Source: Pachyseris speciosa
Lineage: Eukaryota > Cnidaria > Anthozoa > Scleractinia > Pachyseridae
DNA: 64,000 bases
Assembly: GCA_016490735.1 (NCBI GenBank)
Contig: JAEMWC010000761.1
Coordinates: 320,001 to 384,000 of the forward strand
Direction of reading: 5' to 3'
Part shown: positions 33,211 to 42,554 of the stretch, piece by piece
Position numbering within the stretch: position 1 is the stretch's first letter
Layout: every line of letters begins with the position of its first letter
Notes under the pieces: model-generated
Told to the model about the DNA's origin: nothing
Database searches by the model: none
Seen by the model: only the letters and a program-made list of their open reading frames with translations
Program-made: the position numbers and the translations under genes

Positions 33211-33443
33211 GCCTTCTGGTCTCGTATTCTGGAATATATAGTTATTTAATTTGATGGAATATATAGTTATTTAATTTGATGGAATATATAGTTATTTAAT
33301 TTGATGGAATCTATAGTTGTTCAATCTGATGGAACCAAGGTCTGCACACTTCATCTATAGTTTATTAAAATGCGTGACATTCTCGGAAAAATCACCAAGC
33401 GTGACATTCTCGGAAAAATAGGAAATGAGTCATCGCCTATAGC
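33148..33443 (+). repeat. Left terminal inverted repeat of the Polinton
   Basis: Matches 52831-53151 inverted. It contains a 63-bp terminal near-palindrome (33148-33210), then three identical plus one variant 25-bp tandem units (33231-33330), then a duplicated GCGTGACATTCTCGGAAAAA. The right copy has one extra 25-bp unit. Confidence 0.9.
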
Positions 33444-33508
33444 TATTATTTCTCACGTGGAACCATCCGATGGTTACATAAAAATAAAATATCACATAAT
33501 ATTATAGA

Positions 33509-34072
33509 ATGAGTTGTAATTCAGTAATCCACAATGAATTAAAGAATATGGGAGAATTGTCATGTTATTTTTGTGATCAGCTATTGGTCAAAGTTGTTAA
33601 AAGTGTGAAAGCACCTTGCTGTGATAATCAGAAAATGTTTAACGATGATGGTGAAAATGTTTGTCTAAATTGTGGTTCAGTTCATGGTTATGATTATTGT
33701 AAAGAGTACGTTGACTTTCATAATAATATGTATAAAATAAAGCGAAAATCTGTATATCATCGGAAGTACCATATTGAAAATGTGATAAATGGTATATGTC
33801 GTAAGAATGGACTTCAAATTTCTGTAAAAGATAAAGGCAAAATATTGAAAATATTCCAATAGATAGACACTGTCCTTCCTTTGGTGAATAAGAATCGTAA
33901 AAGGATGATAAGTACGAAATTTATGCTTAAGCAAATATTTTTAATGCTTGATCTTCCATTTGATAAAATAATAGTTACTAGATCAAAAAAGACGCTTGGA
34001 TTTTATGATCGATATTGGGTTGAGATTCTATTGTTGAGATTTGATAAGATTATTAGTATTATCAAGCAGTGA
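33509..34072 (+). pseudogene. VLTF3-like late transcription factor with an in-frame amber stop
   Basis: ORF 33509-33862 (117 codons) ends at TAG 33860-33862, and the same frame continues to 34072 with related sequence. The first part has Cys pairs at residues 19/22 and 52/55 plus CC at 37-38, suggesting a zinc ribbon, then KSVYHRKYHIENVIN. The second has KFMLKQIFLMLDLPF and KKTLGFYDRYWVEI. This pattern is that of poxvirus late transcription factor VLTF3-like proteins in large DNA viruses, which activate late promoters. The identification is by motif memory. It is the only plus-strand gene in the left arm. Confidence 0.55.
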
Positions 34073-34547
34073 ATTTTTCATCATATTTCAGTAGGTACTT
34101 ATCAATAATTGGACTATTATCAGTCACATAATCATCGATATTCTTCATTGAGATTTGTATACTTGAAGCATCAAAATCACCACTTCTCAACTTGTCTTTT
34201 ATTGAATTGAGTAGATGTTGATAGCTTTGATAAGCATATGTGCAATTCTGGATTTTCAAATCTAGGTTTTTATGCTTCATCCACCCTTGTATCAAAAGTG
34301 CTGCTGTACTGATGGCTACCAAACTAACACCACCTGTTGCCACACTTGTGGCGAGACCCCCAGTTGCAAAGATGATGGACAAGGAATTCCCCAGTAATTT
34401 CCATTTTTTGAACCGTTTAACAGCCTGTTTATGAGCCCAACACTTTCTGTGATATGTTCGGTAATAGGATTTTAATTCATTTACCTGATCTTCTGTTAAT
34501 TCACCTGAAATATGGTTCCAGTTGAATATGCTCTTTCTGTCTTTCAT
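34062..34547 (-). CDS. SLATT-like two-transmembrane protein
   Basis: 161 codons. A basic amphipathic helix (YYRTYHRKCWAHKQAVKRFK, residues 28-47) is followed by two hydrophobic segments (about 51-70 and 72-90, rich in G/A/S/T) and a C-terminal helix (YAYQSYQHLLNSIKDKL). This helix-TM-TM-helix order is that of SLATT domains, predicted pore or membrane effectors in bacterial and viral conflict systems. The match is architectural only. Alternatives are a holin-like exit protein or a capsid membrane protein. Last gene of the minus-strand cluster, overlapping the end of the VLTF3-like frame by 11 nt. Confidence 0.45.
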   Translation of the reverse strand: MKDRKSIFNWNHISGELTEDQVNELKSYYRTYHRKCWAHKQAVKRFKKWKLLGNSLSIIFATGGLATSVATGGVSLVAISTAALLIQGWMKHKNLDLKIQNCTYAYQSYQHLLNSIKDKLRSGDFDASSIQISMKNIDDYVTDNSPIIDKYLLKYDEKFTA

Positions 34548-34556
34548 ACAATATGC

Positions 34557-34976
34557 TTATATAACGATTCTGTTCAACACGCAGTACCACAAACCAGACA
34601 ATTGTCCACTTAGAGGTGACAATTTGTTAAATTTCGTTGTCATGAAACGGGGGAAAGCATAAGAATATCCTCTGTCAAGTGAATGTTTGACGTAGAATCG
34701 ACCGAAAGCATCATGTAATATTGCATGTGTTTGCAACACATTAATCCATCCAAGAGTATGCTCCAGCAAATGTGTCAGGCAACCATCACCATATCCAATT
34801 AATCCAATGTCTTCATGCTCCAAAAGGATATCTCTCACCTCAACATACTTGTTAAAATGTTTGTGATATAGAAACTGATAAACCAAAGCTGATTTCAAAA
34901 TCCTCTTGTCAACACCAGGGTTTTTCCGTTCGGCATCCCGAGTAAACCATCTCACATATCTAATTATTTTGTTCAT
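34557..34976 (-). CDS. Orphan Polinton protein, 139 aa
   Basis: Starts at ATG 34976, overlapping the end of the upstream fibre gene by 17 nt, and ends 10 nt before the SLATT-like gene, so it is part of a compact minus-strand cluster. His- and aromatic-rich middle (THLLEHTLGWINVLQTHAIL, HDAFGRFYVKHS). No TM segment or metal motif is certain, though several His could bind metal. I do not recognise it. Confidence 0.7.
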   Translation of the reverse strand: MNKIIRYVRWFTRDAERKNPGVDKRILKSALVYQFLYHKHFNKYVEVRDILLEHEDIGLIGYGDGCLTHLLEHTLGWINVLQTHAILHDAFGRFYVKHSLDRGYSYAFPRFMTTKFNKLSPLSGQLSGLWYCVLNRIVI

Positions 34977-36003
34977 TTATATTATATCGTTGGATTAAAA
35001 TTTGATGATGATCTGAAATTGTTTTTTCGTCTAATATAGAATCCAAGTACACACAGAAAAAAATAACACTACCATCAAGAGGTGCGATGGAGCTAGGATC
35101 CAAATCACCAAAAGTCATTTGCCGACTACCACTTCTGTTAGCCGCTGTAAAACTTCCAATATGTTTTTTATTCCAATAGATTTTACTTGTGTTTGTTTTT
35201 GGAGAAGATAAATTATCCCAGTGAACAGACAAGCAGTGCCAAACATTTATTTGACCCAAATCATTTACTGAATAATCTGCTATTTTTCTGAAACTTTGTA
35301 TAGATGCTGCTGAACCAAAATATACACAATTTGATTGATCAACACCACTTATAACTAAATTTGAACCATTGTAATAGCTGACAAACTTATCATAACCTCT
35401 ATTATCATGACCAAAAAGACCATTTTTCTATGGACTTCCACCTGTATTTGAATTTAATTTATAAACAATGAAGATATTAACAGCATTATTATTTAAATTG
35501 ATTTGACTTATCATTCTCTGTGATCCATTAAAGTCTAAATAATAACGTCCATTATGTTTCTCAGCCTTGGTACAAACAGTGGGTCTTATGTTCAAAGTCG
35601 GTTGCGTTGCATTATTTTCTTCATTCGAGAGATCGTACAATGTTTCAACTTTTCTGTCTGCATTCATATCTAGAAAATTATTATTCGCTCTGTCGATTTG
35701 ATAAGTACATTTAGAGTATAATCTGATGAATTCAGAAACCCACAAATCCAAAAAACTATCTCTGACAATATCTGAAACTTGTGATTTGATTACAACATGA
35801 TCAGAATCATTGCCTGCTTTTACATTAGTCAAATGTTTGTTTCCAAGATCATAGTGACCATCTTGTGTTAATGTAAAACCATTTCCATTATCACCTTTAT
35901 CACCTTTAGGACCAATTGCACCAGCATCACCTCTATCACCTTTTGGGCCTCTTTCACCAGTTCTTGTATTATCTTGATTTTGTGGAGAATTAAAAACTCC
36001 CAT
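34960..36003 (-). pseudogene. Collagen-like fibre protein 2 with lectin-like C-terminus, one amber stop
   Basis: The frame starts at ATG 36003 and runs to 34960, broken only by TAG at 35428-35430. The N-terminus MGVFNSPQNQD is followed by a short Gly-X-Y collagen segment (GERGPKGDRGDAGAIGPKGD), then a linker GFTLTQDGHYDLGNKHLTNV shared with fibre protein 1, then a beta-rich domain (FIVYKLNSN, VISGVDQSNCVYFGS, IYWNKKHIGSFTAANRSG, VIFFCVYLD) that looks like a laminin-G/concanavalin-type lectin fold. Likely trimeric spike for cell attachment. A TCTA promoter motif lies 12 nt upstream. Confidence 0.7.
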
Positions 36004-36019
36004 ATAATATTATTTTAGA
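36004..36019 (-). promoter_or_regulatory. TCTA late-type promoter motif of fibre protein 2
   Basis: On the minus strand TCTAAAATAATATTATATG: TCTA (36016-36019) with 12 nt before the ATG. It directly follows the stop codon of the upstream fibre gene. Confidence 0.6.
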
Positions 36020-39000
36020 TTAATTCATAATTACTTCAAGTGTGAATGCTGTATCAAATTCTCCACTATTGGGATGTGAATAATCAATGATTAAATAGCC
36101 TCTCGATAATGATTTGTTGACGTTGACCGTTGTGATGTTTCTACTCATAGAAGAATGTCTGTATTCAAAAATTGTTGCTGGTAATGGCAAAGGCCTACCA
36201 CCTTCAGCTTTTGTCTTGAAATAAAATATTCCGGGTTTTGTTCCTTGTATTACATACATATTCTTAATGTGAAAGTTATTGTTGTGAATGACTAAAAAAT
36301 CAGAGCCATTTATCAATACAGGCTTTAAAGCATTCTTATTATGTCCTTGTTTGGCTTTGACAAAGCAATTTAAATATTGTATTTGACCGATTATTCCATT
36401 CCCATTCAAATTTAGATCACCTCCTAATTTCGGCCTGTAAAGAGCAAATCCACCCAAATCGAAAGCCGTTTCCATGATTACGCCAGTGACACTTGAACGA
36501 AATAGATTCAAACTATTATTATGAATTCTATACCCATTCAGATTTAAATCACCACCAAGTTTAGCCTCTTTTATTAAATAGCTGTTCATATTAATATTAT
36601 TTAGCATTGTCAATTCGCCATTGTCTCCACCAAACAACCATTTTTCATTTTCTTTCACATCAAAACCATTCAAATCTAAATCAGTTTGTAATTGTATTGT
36701 TTCATTCACGATTTTATAAGCCTCTGTGAAGTCGTAAACACTTGATGGAACGTCTGCTGCTTCACCTTCAACACCATAAACAACACAATGGATATTATAT
36801 TTGACAGGATAAGTTGGGTTAGCATTAATATGAATCGTACAATACAAATATTCAGGTGGTGAACTTGAAGAAGGTTTCTCAATCCACAACAAATGTCTGG
36901 AATGATCTTCATTTCTGTTGTCAAATTTCTTTGTTACTATTTTATGGATAGTTATTCCGCTATCAGTATTGAATGCAAATCCACTGAAAGACATACCATC
37001 ATAATCAGGAAACAACCATTCAAGAATGAAAGTGTATTTACCATCCCTCAAAGGATATAAATTGAAACCAATCATGGCTATATATGATGAATCACCTTCT
37101 CTGTCCAAGTCTACATCAATGACCTTTTTTGAAATCAAATGTAATGAACGAGGTAAATTGACATATCCATTGACTGTCAAGCCATATTCAGAGCTAATTT
37201 CATCGATATCATTCATCAAATATTCGAAAGCATTCTTTGGATGAGAAGCAGATGAAATATGACTTTTATCTAATTGATCTAAATTTACGGCATCGGTTTT
37301 ATTTGTTCCTTCTTTTAAGTTTGCGAGTGTGTTATCACCCATGTCAATATCACCAGCCATTTGACCTCCGACAAGTTTAAGAAAAGGGGCCTGGTCAACA
37401 TATCTTTTGTTGGCAGCATCTGTGTTAGCAGTTGGTGTTGCACAGTTGATCACTTTGTTACCAGCAAGATTTAAATTAGCAGTCATTTCTTGTGTTCCAT
37501 CTCGAAGTAGAGTTTGACCGATACTGCTTTTTGATGCGAGATTAGTGTCAATATATGATTTATTCACAAGATCTGCTGGTTGGTTTCCTATCCCATGACC
37601 TGTAATAATAAACCCCCAAAATCCTGATTGCCTGTCATTATAACACTTCCATCTTTTTTAAGAAATTGAGAAACATCAATACCGGCAATTTCAGCATCAA
37701 CATACTTTTTGTTCACAGCATCTTGTGGGTTTGAGGGGTATCCTGCAGGTTGATGATTTTGTTCAATTTCATGTCAATATTACTACCAAACACAACATGA
37801 CCATTATCAATTTCATAAGGTGGGTCATGCACAAAGTAAGACAAATTGGTATGATAGCCATAGGCCCCATAAACGATGATATGTGTTTTGGTGTTAGACG
37901 CAGGAGCTGTGCTAAAAAGTAAAACCTCAATTAACGCTTGACCGCCACCAGTTTTTTCGATTCGGAAAAGCTTCTTCATATAACCATCAACATACGGGGT
38001 TTTGAGAAAAGGTTTTTGAAATGGCTGTCCGACGTCACGTATGTTCAATGTGCGAAGATCGAGCCCAATTGTAGCTTGGCGTGGGTCTGATGGTGAGTAA
38101 AACTCAACAACAAAAGTGTACTGACTGTTTCTCAAAGATGAAACATTAAAATGAATTTTGGATGTAAAGTTGCCTCTTCGTTTGATGAAAAAAGACAATG
38201 ACGACTTGTTTATGTGATAAGGTGATCTGTCAAAATTCTCAATTTGAAGGTTTTCCACACCACTGACTGCAGAAGACTTGGATTTGTCTTTTAACAGAAA
38301 AGCGAATGGGTTGCGTTGAGCTCCTGATGCTGAAAAAACAAGGTCATCAACATACTTTTTGTTGGCAGAATCTTTATCAGAGTTTGGAGATCCAACATTT
38401 GTTATTTTATTGTCACCCATGTCAAGATCACCAGTCATTGCATTTGTTCCATTCAATAATAATGTGTCTGCTCTGATATCTTGTATATTTTGTACAACAA
38501 AACCAAAATTCACCGCATCATAACTACTAACTGGAGATGATAAGCTAGGGAATGGTATATTTTTTATTTTATTGTTGCCCATGTCAAGATCACCAGTCAT
38601 TGCAACACTTCCATCTTTTTTAAGAAATGGAGAAACATCAATTCCAGCAATTTCAGTATCAACATACCCCTTTGTGGCTGAATCATTGTTTGCTGTTGGC
38701 GCTGCTACATTAGTCAATTTGTTACCTCCAATATTCAAATCAGAAGTCATTGCAACGCTTCCATCTTTTTTCACAAAGTTATTATTGAGATATGTTGTAC
38801 TCACTTTACCTATTACACCATCATCAACGTATTTTTTAGTTGCACAGTCTTGTGGAAGTATAGGGCGTGCAACATTGACTATTCTATGAAAACTCATTTT
38901 AACCTCACGATCAAATACAATTCTTCCTCCTTCTATTTCAAAAGCTGGGTCATGAATATGTGATAAAATGATATTAGAAAATCCATAAACACCATAAACT

Positions 39001-39749
39001 ATGACGTAATGTTTTTTATTATTTTGTAAATATGGTGAAATCAACAATAACTCCATTGATGTGGAACCATGACTTGTTTTTTCAAGGAAGAATATTCTCT
39101 TAAGATAACCATCAACAAGATGAGTCTTTGGAAATGCTCTTTTTATTGAATCCTTTCTTTCAATTATATTTGATGACAGATTGTCGTCATCGACTGTTGC
39201 ATTATTTGGGTTACCATCAGTATAAAACTCAACAACTAAAGTGTACTTTGAAACTTCCAATTGTGACAAATCAAAACGAAGAACAGTTGTAAGACCAGCA
39301 GTAGGAATAACAAAAGACAAGGCTTTTTTATTTATTGAGTAAGGGCTTTTATTATAGACTTCTAATTGTAGATTATTCGCATTTCTAAGAATAGTTGTTT
39401 TTGATACATCTTCAAGAAGAAATTTAAATGGATTAACACGTGTTCCTTCAATTGATAAAACAGCATCATTAACATATCCCAAGTTAGCAGAATCATAATG
39501 ATTTACTGGATCACCAACATTTGTCAAACGTTTATTTTCAATGTCATAATTACCATCTTGTGTTAATCTAAATTCATCACCTTTGGGACCAACAGCTCCA
39601 GTAGCTCCTTGTGGACCAATTGCACCTGTATTACCTTTTGGACCTCTATCACCTTTTTCACCTTTGGGACCAATTGGACCAGCTGGGCCTCTTTCACCAG
39701 TTCCAGTTTTCATTTTATCTTGATCTAGTGGAGAATTAAAAACTCCCAT
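36020..39749 (-). pseudogene. Collagen-like fibre protein 1 (long, repeat-rich), two frameshifts
   Basis: ATG at 39749. The N-terminus MGVFNSPLDQDK is followed by about 14 Gly-X-Y triplets (residues 16-58), then alternating repeats of the type MTGDLDMGDNKITNV...DSANKKYVDD (six or more copies) and larger beta-rich blocks (KYTLVVEFY, TSMELLLISPYLQNNKKHYV). These recall phage tail-fibre shafts. The 678-codon frame is shifted near 37745, and again in a G-run near 37612, before continuing as 37567-36020. The original protein would be about 1240 residues. Likely receptor-binding fibre. TCTA lies 13 nt upstream. Confidence 0.7.
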
Positions 39750-39766
39750 TATATCATCTTGTTAGA
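39750..39766 (-). promoter_or_regulatory. TCTA late-type promoter motif of fibre protein 1
   Basis: Minus strand TCTAACAAGATGATATAATG; TCTA at 39763-39766, 13 nt before the ATG, touching the TAA stop of the upstream ORF. Confidence 0.6.
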
Positions 39767-40003
39767 TTAATCTTCTTCATCACTGCTTTCATCTTCCAAG
39801 AATTCAGGTGGTATGGTTTCATAGATGACAGGTAGTCTCTTATTGTTTTTCAATACTTTTTGTGTCCTCCTGTATACTTCCATTTTGATTTTTTCAGCGA
39901 TTTCAAATGGTGTTTCAACATTAGAAGGATTGATTAATTTTTCGATTCTTTCTGTTTTTGGATTCTCCTGTTTTTCAACATTTTGGAAATTATTGATTGC
40001 CAT
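39767..40003 (-). CDS. Small acidic-tailed Polinton protein, 78 aa
   Basis: Between the ATPase and fibre 1. A basic/amphipathic central helix (AEKIKMEVYRRTQKVLKNNK) and an acidic end (EFLEDESSDEED). No known domain. The TCTA motif and tight spacing (16 nt to the ATPase stop) place it with late structural genes. Confidence 0.75.
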   Translation of the reverse strand: MAINNFQNVEKQENPKTERIEKLINPSNVETPFEIAEKIKMEVYRRTQKVLKNNKRLPVIYETIPPEFLEDESSDEED

Positions 40004-40019
40004 ATAATATTAGATTAGA
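40004..40019 (-). promoter_or_regulatory. Double TCTA motif upstream of the 78-aa gene
   Basis: Minus strand TCTAATCTAATATTATATG: two overlapping TCTAA units, the distal one exactly 12 nt from the ATG. Confidence 0.6.
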
Positions 40020-40658
40020 TTAAACAACACCATAAAAATTTCTCTTGATTGTTTTCATCGGCTTGTCAACATAACAGAAGGAATATGGTTTTTTGGTTGC
40101 TTCAATGTATTTCTTCTTGTCGATTCCAAGCTCCTGTGCAATCAGATTCCTTTCTCTTGATGATGGGAAATCATAGAGGCAAAAGTGGCTGCAATTCAAT
40201 CTGATTGATTTTGGACAGCCATAGAATGATTGTGTGAGATATATGACTGAACAGTTCTTGTGTCTTCCCTGAATGAAATAGCTGATTATCTGATCTTGTT
40301 TCTTGTCAGTCACGAAATCATCAAAAACAACCAATCGCTGCAAATCTGTGTCTTTTATTTGTTCAACTGGCAATATCTCTTCTTGACTGCAAACCAAGGC
40401 AGGATATCCAATGTGACCGCTTATTTCATCCATTACTTTCCGAAGATATTGATATTTGTCTTGATCTAAATTTTTTGCATAAAGATGTATCTGATCATAA
40501 TAAACCAATGGTTCCATAATCAGATGCATGAACAATGTTGTCTTTCCAGATCCAGAATTACCAGCCAGCAGCATCCTGAAAGTGTCTTTTGGCATATACG
40601 GATACAACTGTCTGAATGAATTCTTTGAACCCTGAATATCATAATTAGGGATTTCCAT
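40020..40658 (-). CDS. DNA-packaging ATPase (FtsK/HerA type, Polinton ATP)
   Basis: 212 codons. Walker A GNSGSGKT at residues 33-40, Walker B LVVFDDF at 109-115, and a YLTQSFYGCPKSIRLNCSHF segment with the sensor Gln region typical of A32-like/HerA packaging ATPases. It would pump element DNA into preformed capsids. Length and order (first gene of the minus cluster) match Polinton ATPases. Intact frame, with TCTA 12 nt upstream. Confidence 0.93.
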   Translation of the reverse strand: MEIPNYDIQGSKNSFRQLYPYMPKDTFRMLLAGNSGSGKTTLFMHLIMEPLVYYDQIHLYAKNLDQDKYQYLRKVMDEISGHIGYPALVCSQEEILPVEQIKDTDLQRLVVFDDFVTDKKQDQIISYFIQGRHKNCSVIYLTQSFYGCPKSIRLNCSHFCLYDFPSSRERNLIAQELGIDKKKYIEATKKPYSFCYVDKPMKTIKRNFYGVV

Positions 40659-40694
40659 ATGTAAATAGTTTAGATTAGTCTAACACAATTGTAT
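40659..40694. promoter_or_regulatory. Divergent late-type promoter (back-to-back TCTA)
   Basis: TAGATTAGTCTA at 40671-40682 is a palindrome giving TCTA on each strand, each exactly 12 nt from an ATG: the ATPase (minus, 40658) and the plus-strand gene (40695). This is the switch point between the two gene clusters. Confidence 0.7.
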
Positions 40695-41144
40695 ATGGAT
40701 ATAGAACGAATGAAAAGGCTTCTTAAAAGTGGAATTGAAGCTGGAAACAAAACAAGAGAAGTTCGTGATGTTATCAAGACTTATGAATACAGAAAACAGG
40801 ATGCATATGATACAACATCAGAATTGCTGAAACCCTCTATTGATGTCCAGAAGAGTGTAAAAGAAAGTGTCGACAAAAAACAGGATGAAGTCATTGAACA
40901 GTTGAAAAAAAATCAACAGGCTTTAACACAAGGACTTGATGATGTTATTGAAGCTAATCGCAGAGCAATTGTATTTGGTCAGGAACTTCCTTTAGCAGTT
41001 GAAGGACCTGAAGAAGAGGTTTTGACACACAACATATTAGCGATCGATAACAATTTCGATAGAGATGATAGAATCATATTAAGAAATCACAATCTTTTGA
41101 AACCATCCGAATTAACTCAAGTCGCCCCACAAAAACTTCTTTAA
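40695..41144 (+). CDS. Coiled-coil Polinton protein, N-terminal part
   Basis: I place the start at ATG 40695 (MDIERMKRLL), not the TTG two codons earlier, because TCTA lies exactly 12 nt before it. Rich in charged helix (SVKESVDKKQDEVIEQLKKN), likely coiled coil. It stops at 41144 after APQKLL. A second ORF at 41246-41500 with plausible continuation suggests the gene originally extended to 41500 and is frameshifted in a poly-A stretch near 41190. No known domain. Its position before the capsid genes suggests a structural or assembly role. Confidence 0.65.
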   Translation: MDIERMKRLLKSGIEAGNKTREVRDVIKTYEYRKQDAYDTTSELLKPSIDVQKSVKESVDKKQDEVIEQLKKNQQALTQGLDDVIEANRRAIVFGQELPLAVEGPEEEVLTHNILAIDNNFDRDDRIILRNHNLLKPSELTQVAPQKLL

Positions 41145-41245
41145 GAAAGGGAGAAAGCTGCCGAAAAAGCCAAGGATATGGGAAGAAGAAAAAAAAATCA
41201 TTCACTCCAGAAGAAAATGAATCTCATAAAAGAGAAATACAAACT

Positions 41246-41500
41246 TTGAAGAAATATAGAGATACGATTTCAGATGTATTAGCTTCTTACAAATACAAAA
41301 CAGGGAAAGGAATGGGTTCAAGGGATGCATTTTTGGGAGACATGCTTTCAAGACTGCAGTTACTTGGTGGGTCTATTTCAGCCGGCAACAACAGCAAAAA
41401 TGTTCAAAATGAATTCACAAAAATATTGCATACATTGAACAGACTGGGAATCCTGAAAACCGGTGAGTTGAATAAAATAATGATGAAATATCTAATGTAA
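41246..41500 (+). pseudogene. Probable C-terminal part of the coiled-coil protein
   Basis: 84 codons: RDTISDVLASYKYKTGKGMG, FLGDMLSRLQLLGG, TLNRLGILKTGELNKIMMKY. It lies 100 nt after the previous stop, with poly-A and KKAKDMGRRKK-like coding between, so it looks like the tail of the same gene after a frameshift. It ends 7 nt before the minor capsid ATG. Confidence 0.5.
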
Positions 41501-41506
41501 AAGTAT
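41491..41506 (+). promoter_or_regulatory. TCTA late-type promoter motif of the minor capsid gene
   Basis: TCTAATGTAAAAGTATATG, 12 nt from TCTA to ATG, overlapping the last codons of the preceding ORF. Confidence 0.65.
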
Positions 41507-42292
41507 ATGACAGAAATTTCATTACGATTCAACAGTAAAAACAGAGACAAAATTGGTGTCAGCAAGAGTCATGATTTTGAAAAAAGATTCAATACACCTC
41601 TTAAATTAACGAATGATTTGAAATATGAAATGGCCGTGAATGTTATCAATATGACATACAGTTGGTACAATATCAGAGATGTTTTTGAAAATAATCAAAT
41701 GAAATACAGCTATGACAAAGGTGTAAACTGGGAAACAATAACATTCGTTAACGGGATGTATTCATACGACGATATCAATAGTTACATTCATGAGTATATG
41801 AGAAAAAATAACCATGTACTGAATCCATCTGAAACAGACAAATCAAAATTCCTGTATGGTATTAACATGTATTTCGTTTTGTCAACATATCGCATTTTGA
41901 TTGAACTCAATGAAAATTATCGTGTGGATCTGAGGAATCTTGATTTCAGAAAACTTATCGGTGTCGATTCAAAATTAGTTCCAGCCACAGAATATGGAAC
42001 AAATCTACCTGATATTACAAGAGGAGTAGATGAAATTTATATCAATTGTGATATGGTGATAGATAGCATTGTTGATGGAAATAGCACAAATACAATCGCA
42101 GTTATACCAGTCACAGATCTCGTTAGAAGTTTACCTTTCACTTACAAACCTCGTTTTCTTTCATGGAATCCTGTCTCAACACATACAATCAGCTCAATAC
42201 GCTTTTATGTCACAGACTCTTCTAGAGCTCCAGTCGATTTAAATGGGATAGATTGGTATATTGAGTTATTCTTGAGAGATGTGGAATTATAA
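41507..42292 (+). CDS. Minor capsid (penton-like) protein
   Basis: 261 codons, intact. Begins TEISLRFNSKNRDKIG and contains KYEMAVNVINMTYSWYNI, TFVNGMYSYDDINSYIHEYM, DEIYINCDMVIDS, then a C-terminal WYIELFLRDVEL. This is the pattern of the Polinton minor capsid protein, a single jelly-roll penton subunit that caps the vertices. Its place between the assembly gene and the major capsid gene is standard. Assignment is from family knowledge of Polintons. Confidence 0.85.
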   Translation: MTEISLRFNSKNRDKIGVSKSHDFEKRFNTPLKLTNDLKYEMAVNVINMTYSWYNIRDVFENNQMKYSYDKGVNWETITFVNGMYSYDDINSYIHEYMRKNNHVLNPSETDKSKFLYGINMYFVLSTYRILIELNENYRVDLRNLDFRKLIGVDSKLVPATEYGTNLPDITRGVDEIYINCDMVIDSIVDGNSTNTIAVIPVTDLVRSLPFTYKPRFLSWNPVSTHTISSIRFYVTDSSRAPVDLNGIDWYIELFLRDVEL

Positions 42293-42305
42293 AACCTAAT
42301 AGTAT

Positions 42306-42554
42306 ATGAAACGGTTTGAGTTTAAAAAATATGAACAACATGGTGAAGGTATTGTGACTGATATGATCAAAACAGCTGGAAAAAAAGCAGCTGAAAAAGC
42401 AGCCACAACAATTGGTGAACATGCTGGCAAAAAAGCTGGTGACAAAATCATAGAACTTTTGAAAAAGAGAAAGTTTGGAACTGAGAGTGTGAGCCAGACT
42501 GGTGGTTTAATCAAAAGAAAGAGAGGCCGACCGCGTAAAATAACTTTTATCTAA
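42306..42554 (+). CDS. Small basic AT-hook protein between capsid genes
   Basis: 82 codons with an Ala/Lys-rich amphipathic middle (GKKAAEKAATTIGEHAGKKA) and an AT-hook KRGRPRK at residues 72-78. It probably condenses or anchors element DNA in the capsid, comparable in role to adenovirus core proteins; the role is inferred. Its stop codon overlaps the TCTAA motif of the major capsid gene. Its own upstream sequence has CCTAATAGTATATG rather than TCTA. Confidence 0.7.
   Translation: MKRFEFKKYEQHGEGIVTDMIKTAGKKAAEKAATTIGEHAGKKAGDKIIELLKKRKFGTESVSQTGGLIKRKRGRPRKITFI

Noticed and set aside
33231..33330. CRISPR-like regular 25-bp repeats at the Polinton ends
   Set aside because: Units are contiguous with no spacers and are mirrored in the opposite TIR. 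This is a minisatellite in eukaryotic DNA.
37566..37620. Separate 515-aa fibre gene starting at 37567
   Set aside because: It starts at a GTG in mid-repeat, lacks an upstream TCTA motif, and family repeats continue on the other side of two frameshifts. It is the distal part of fibre 1.
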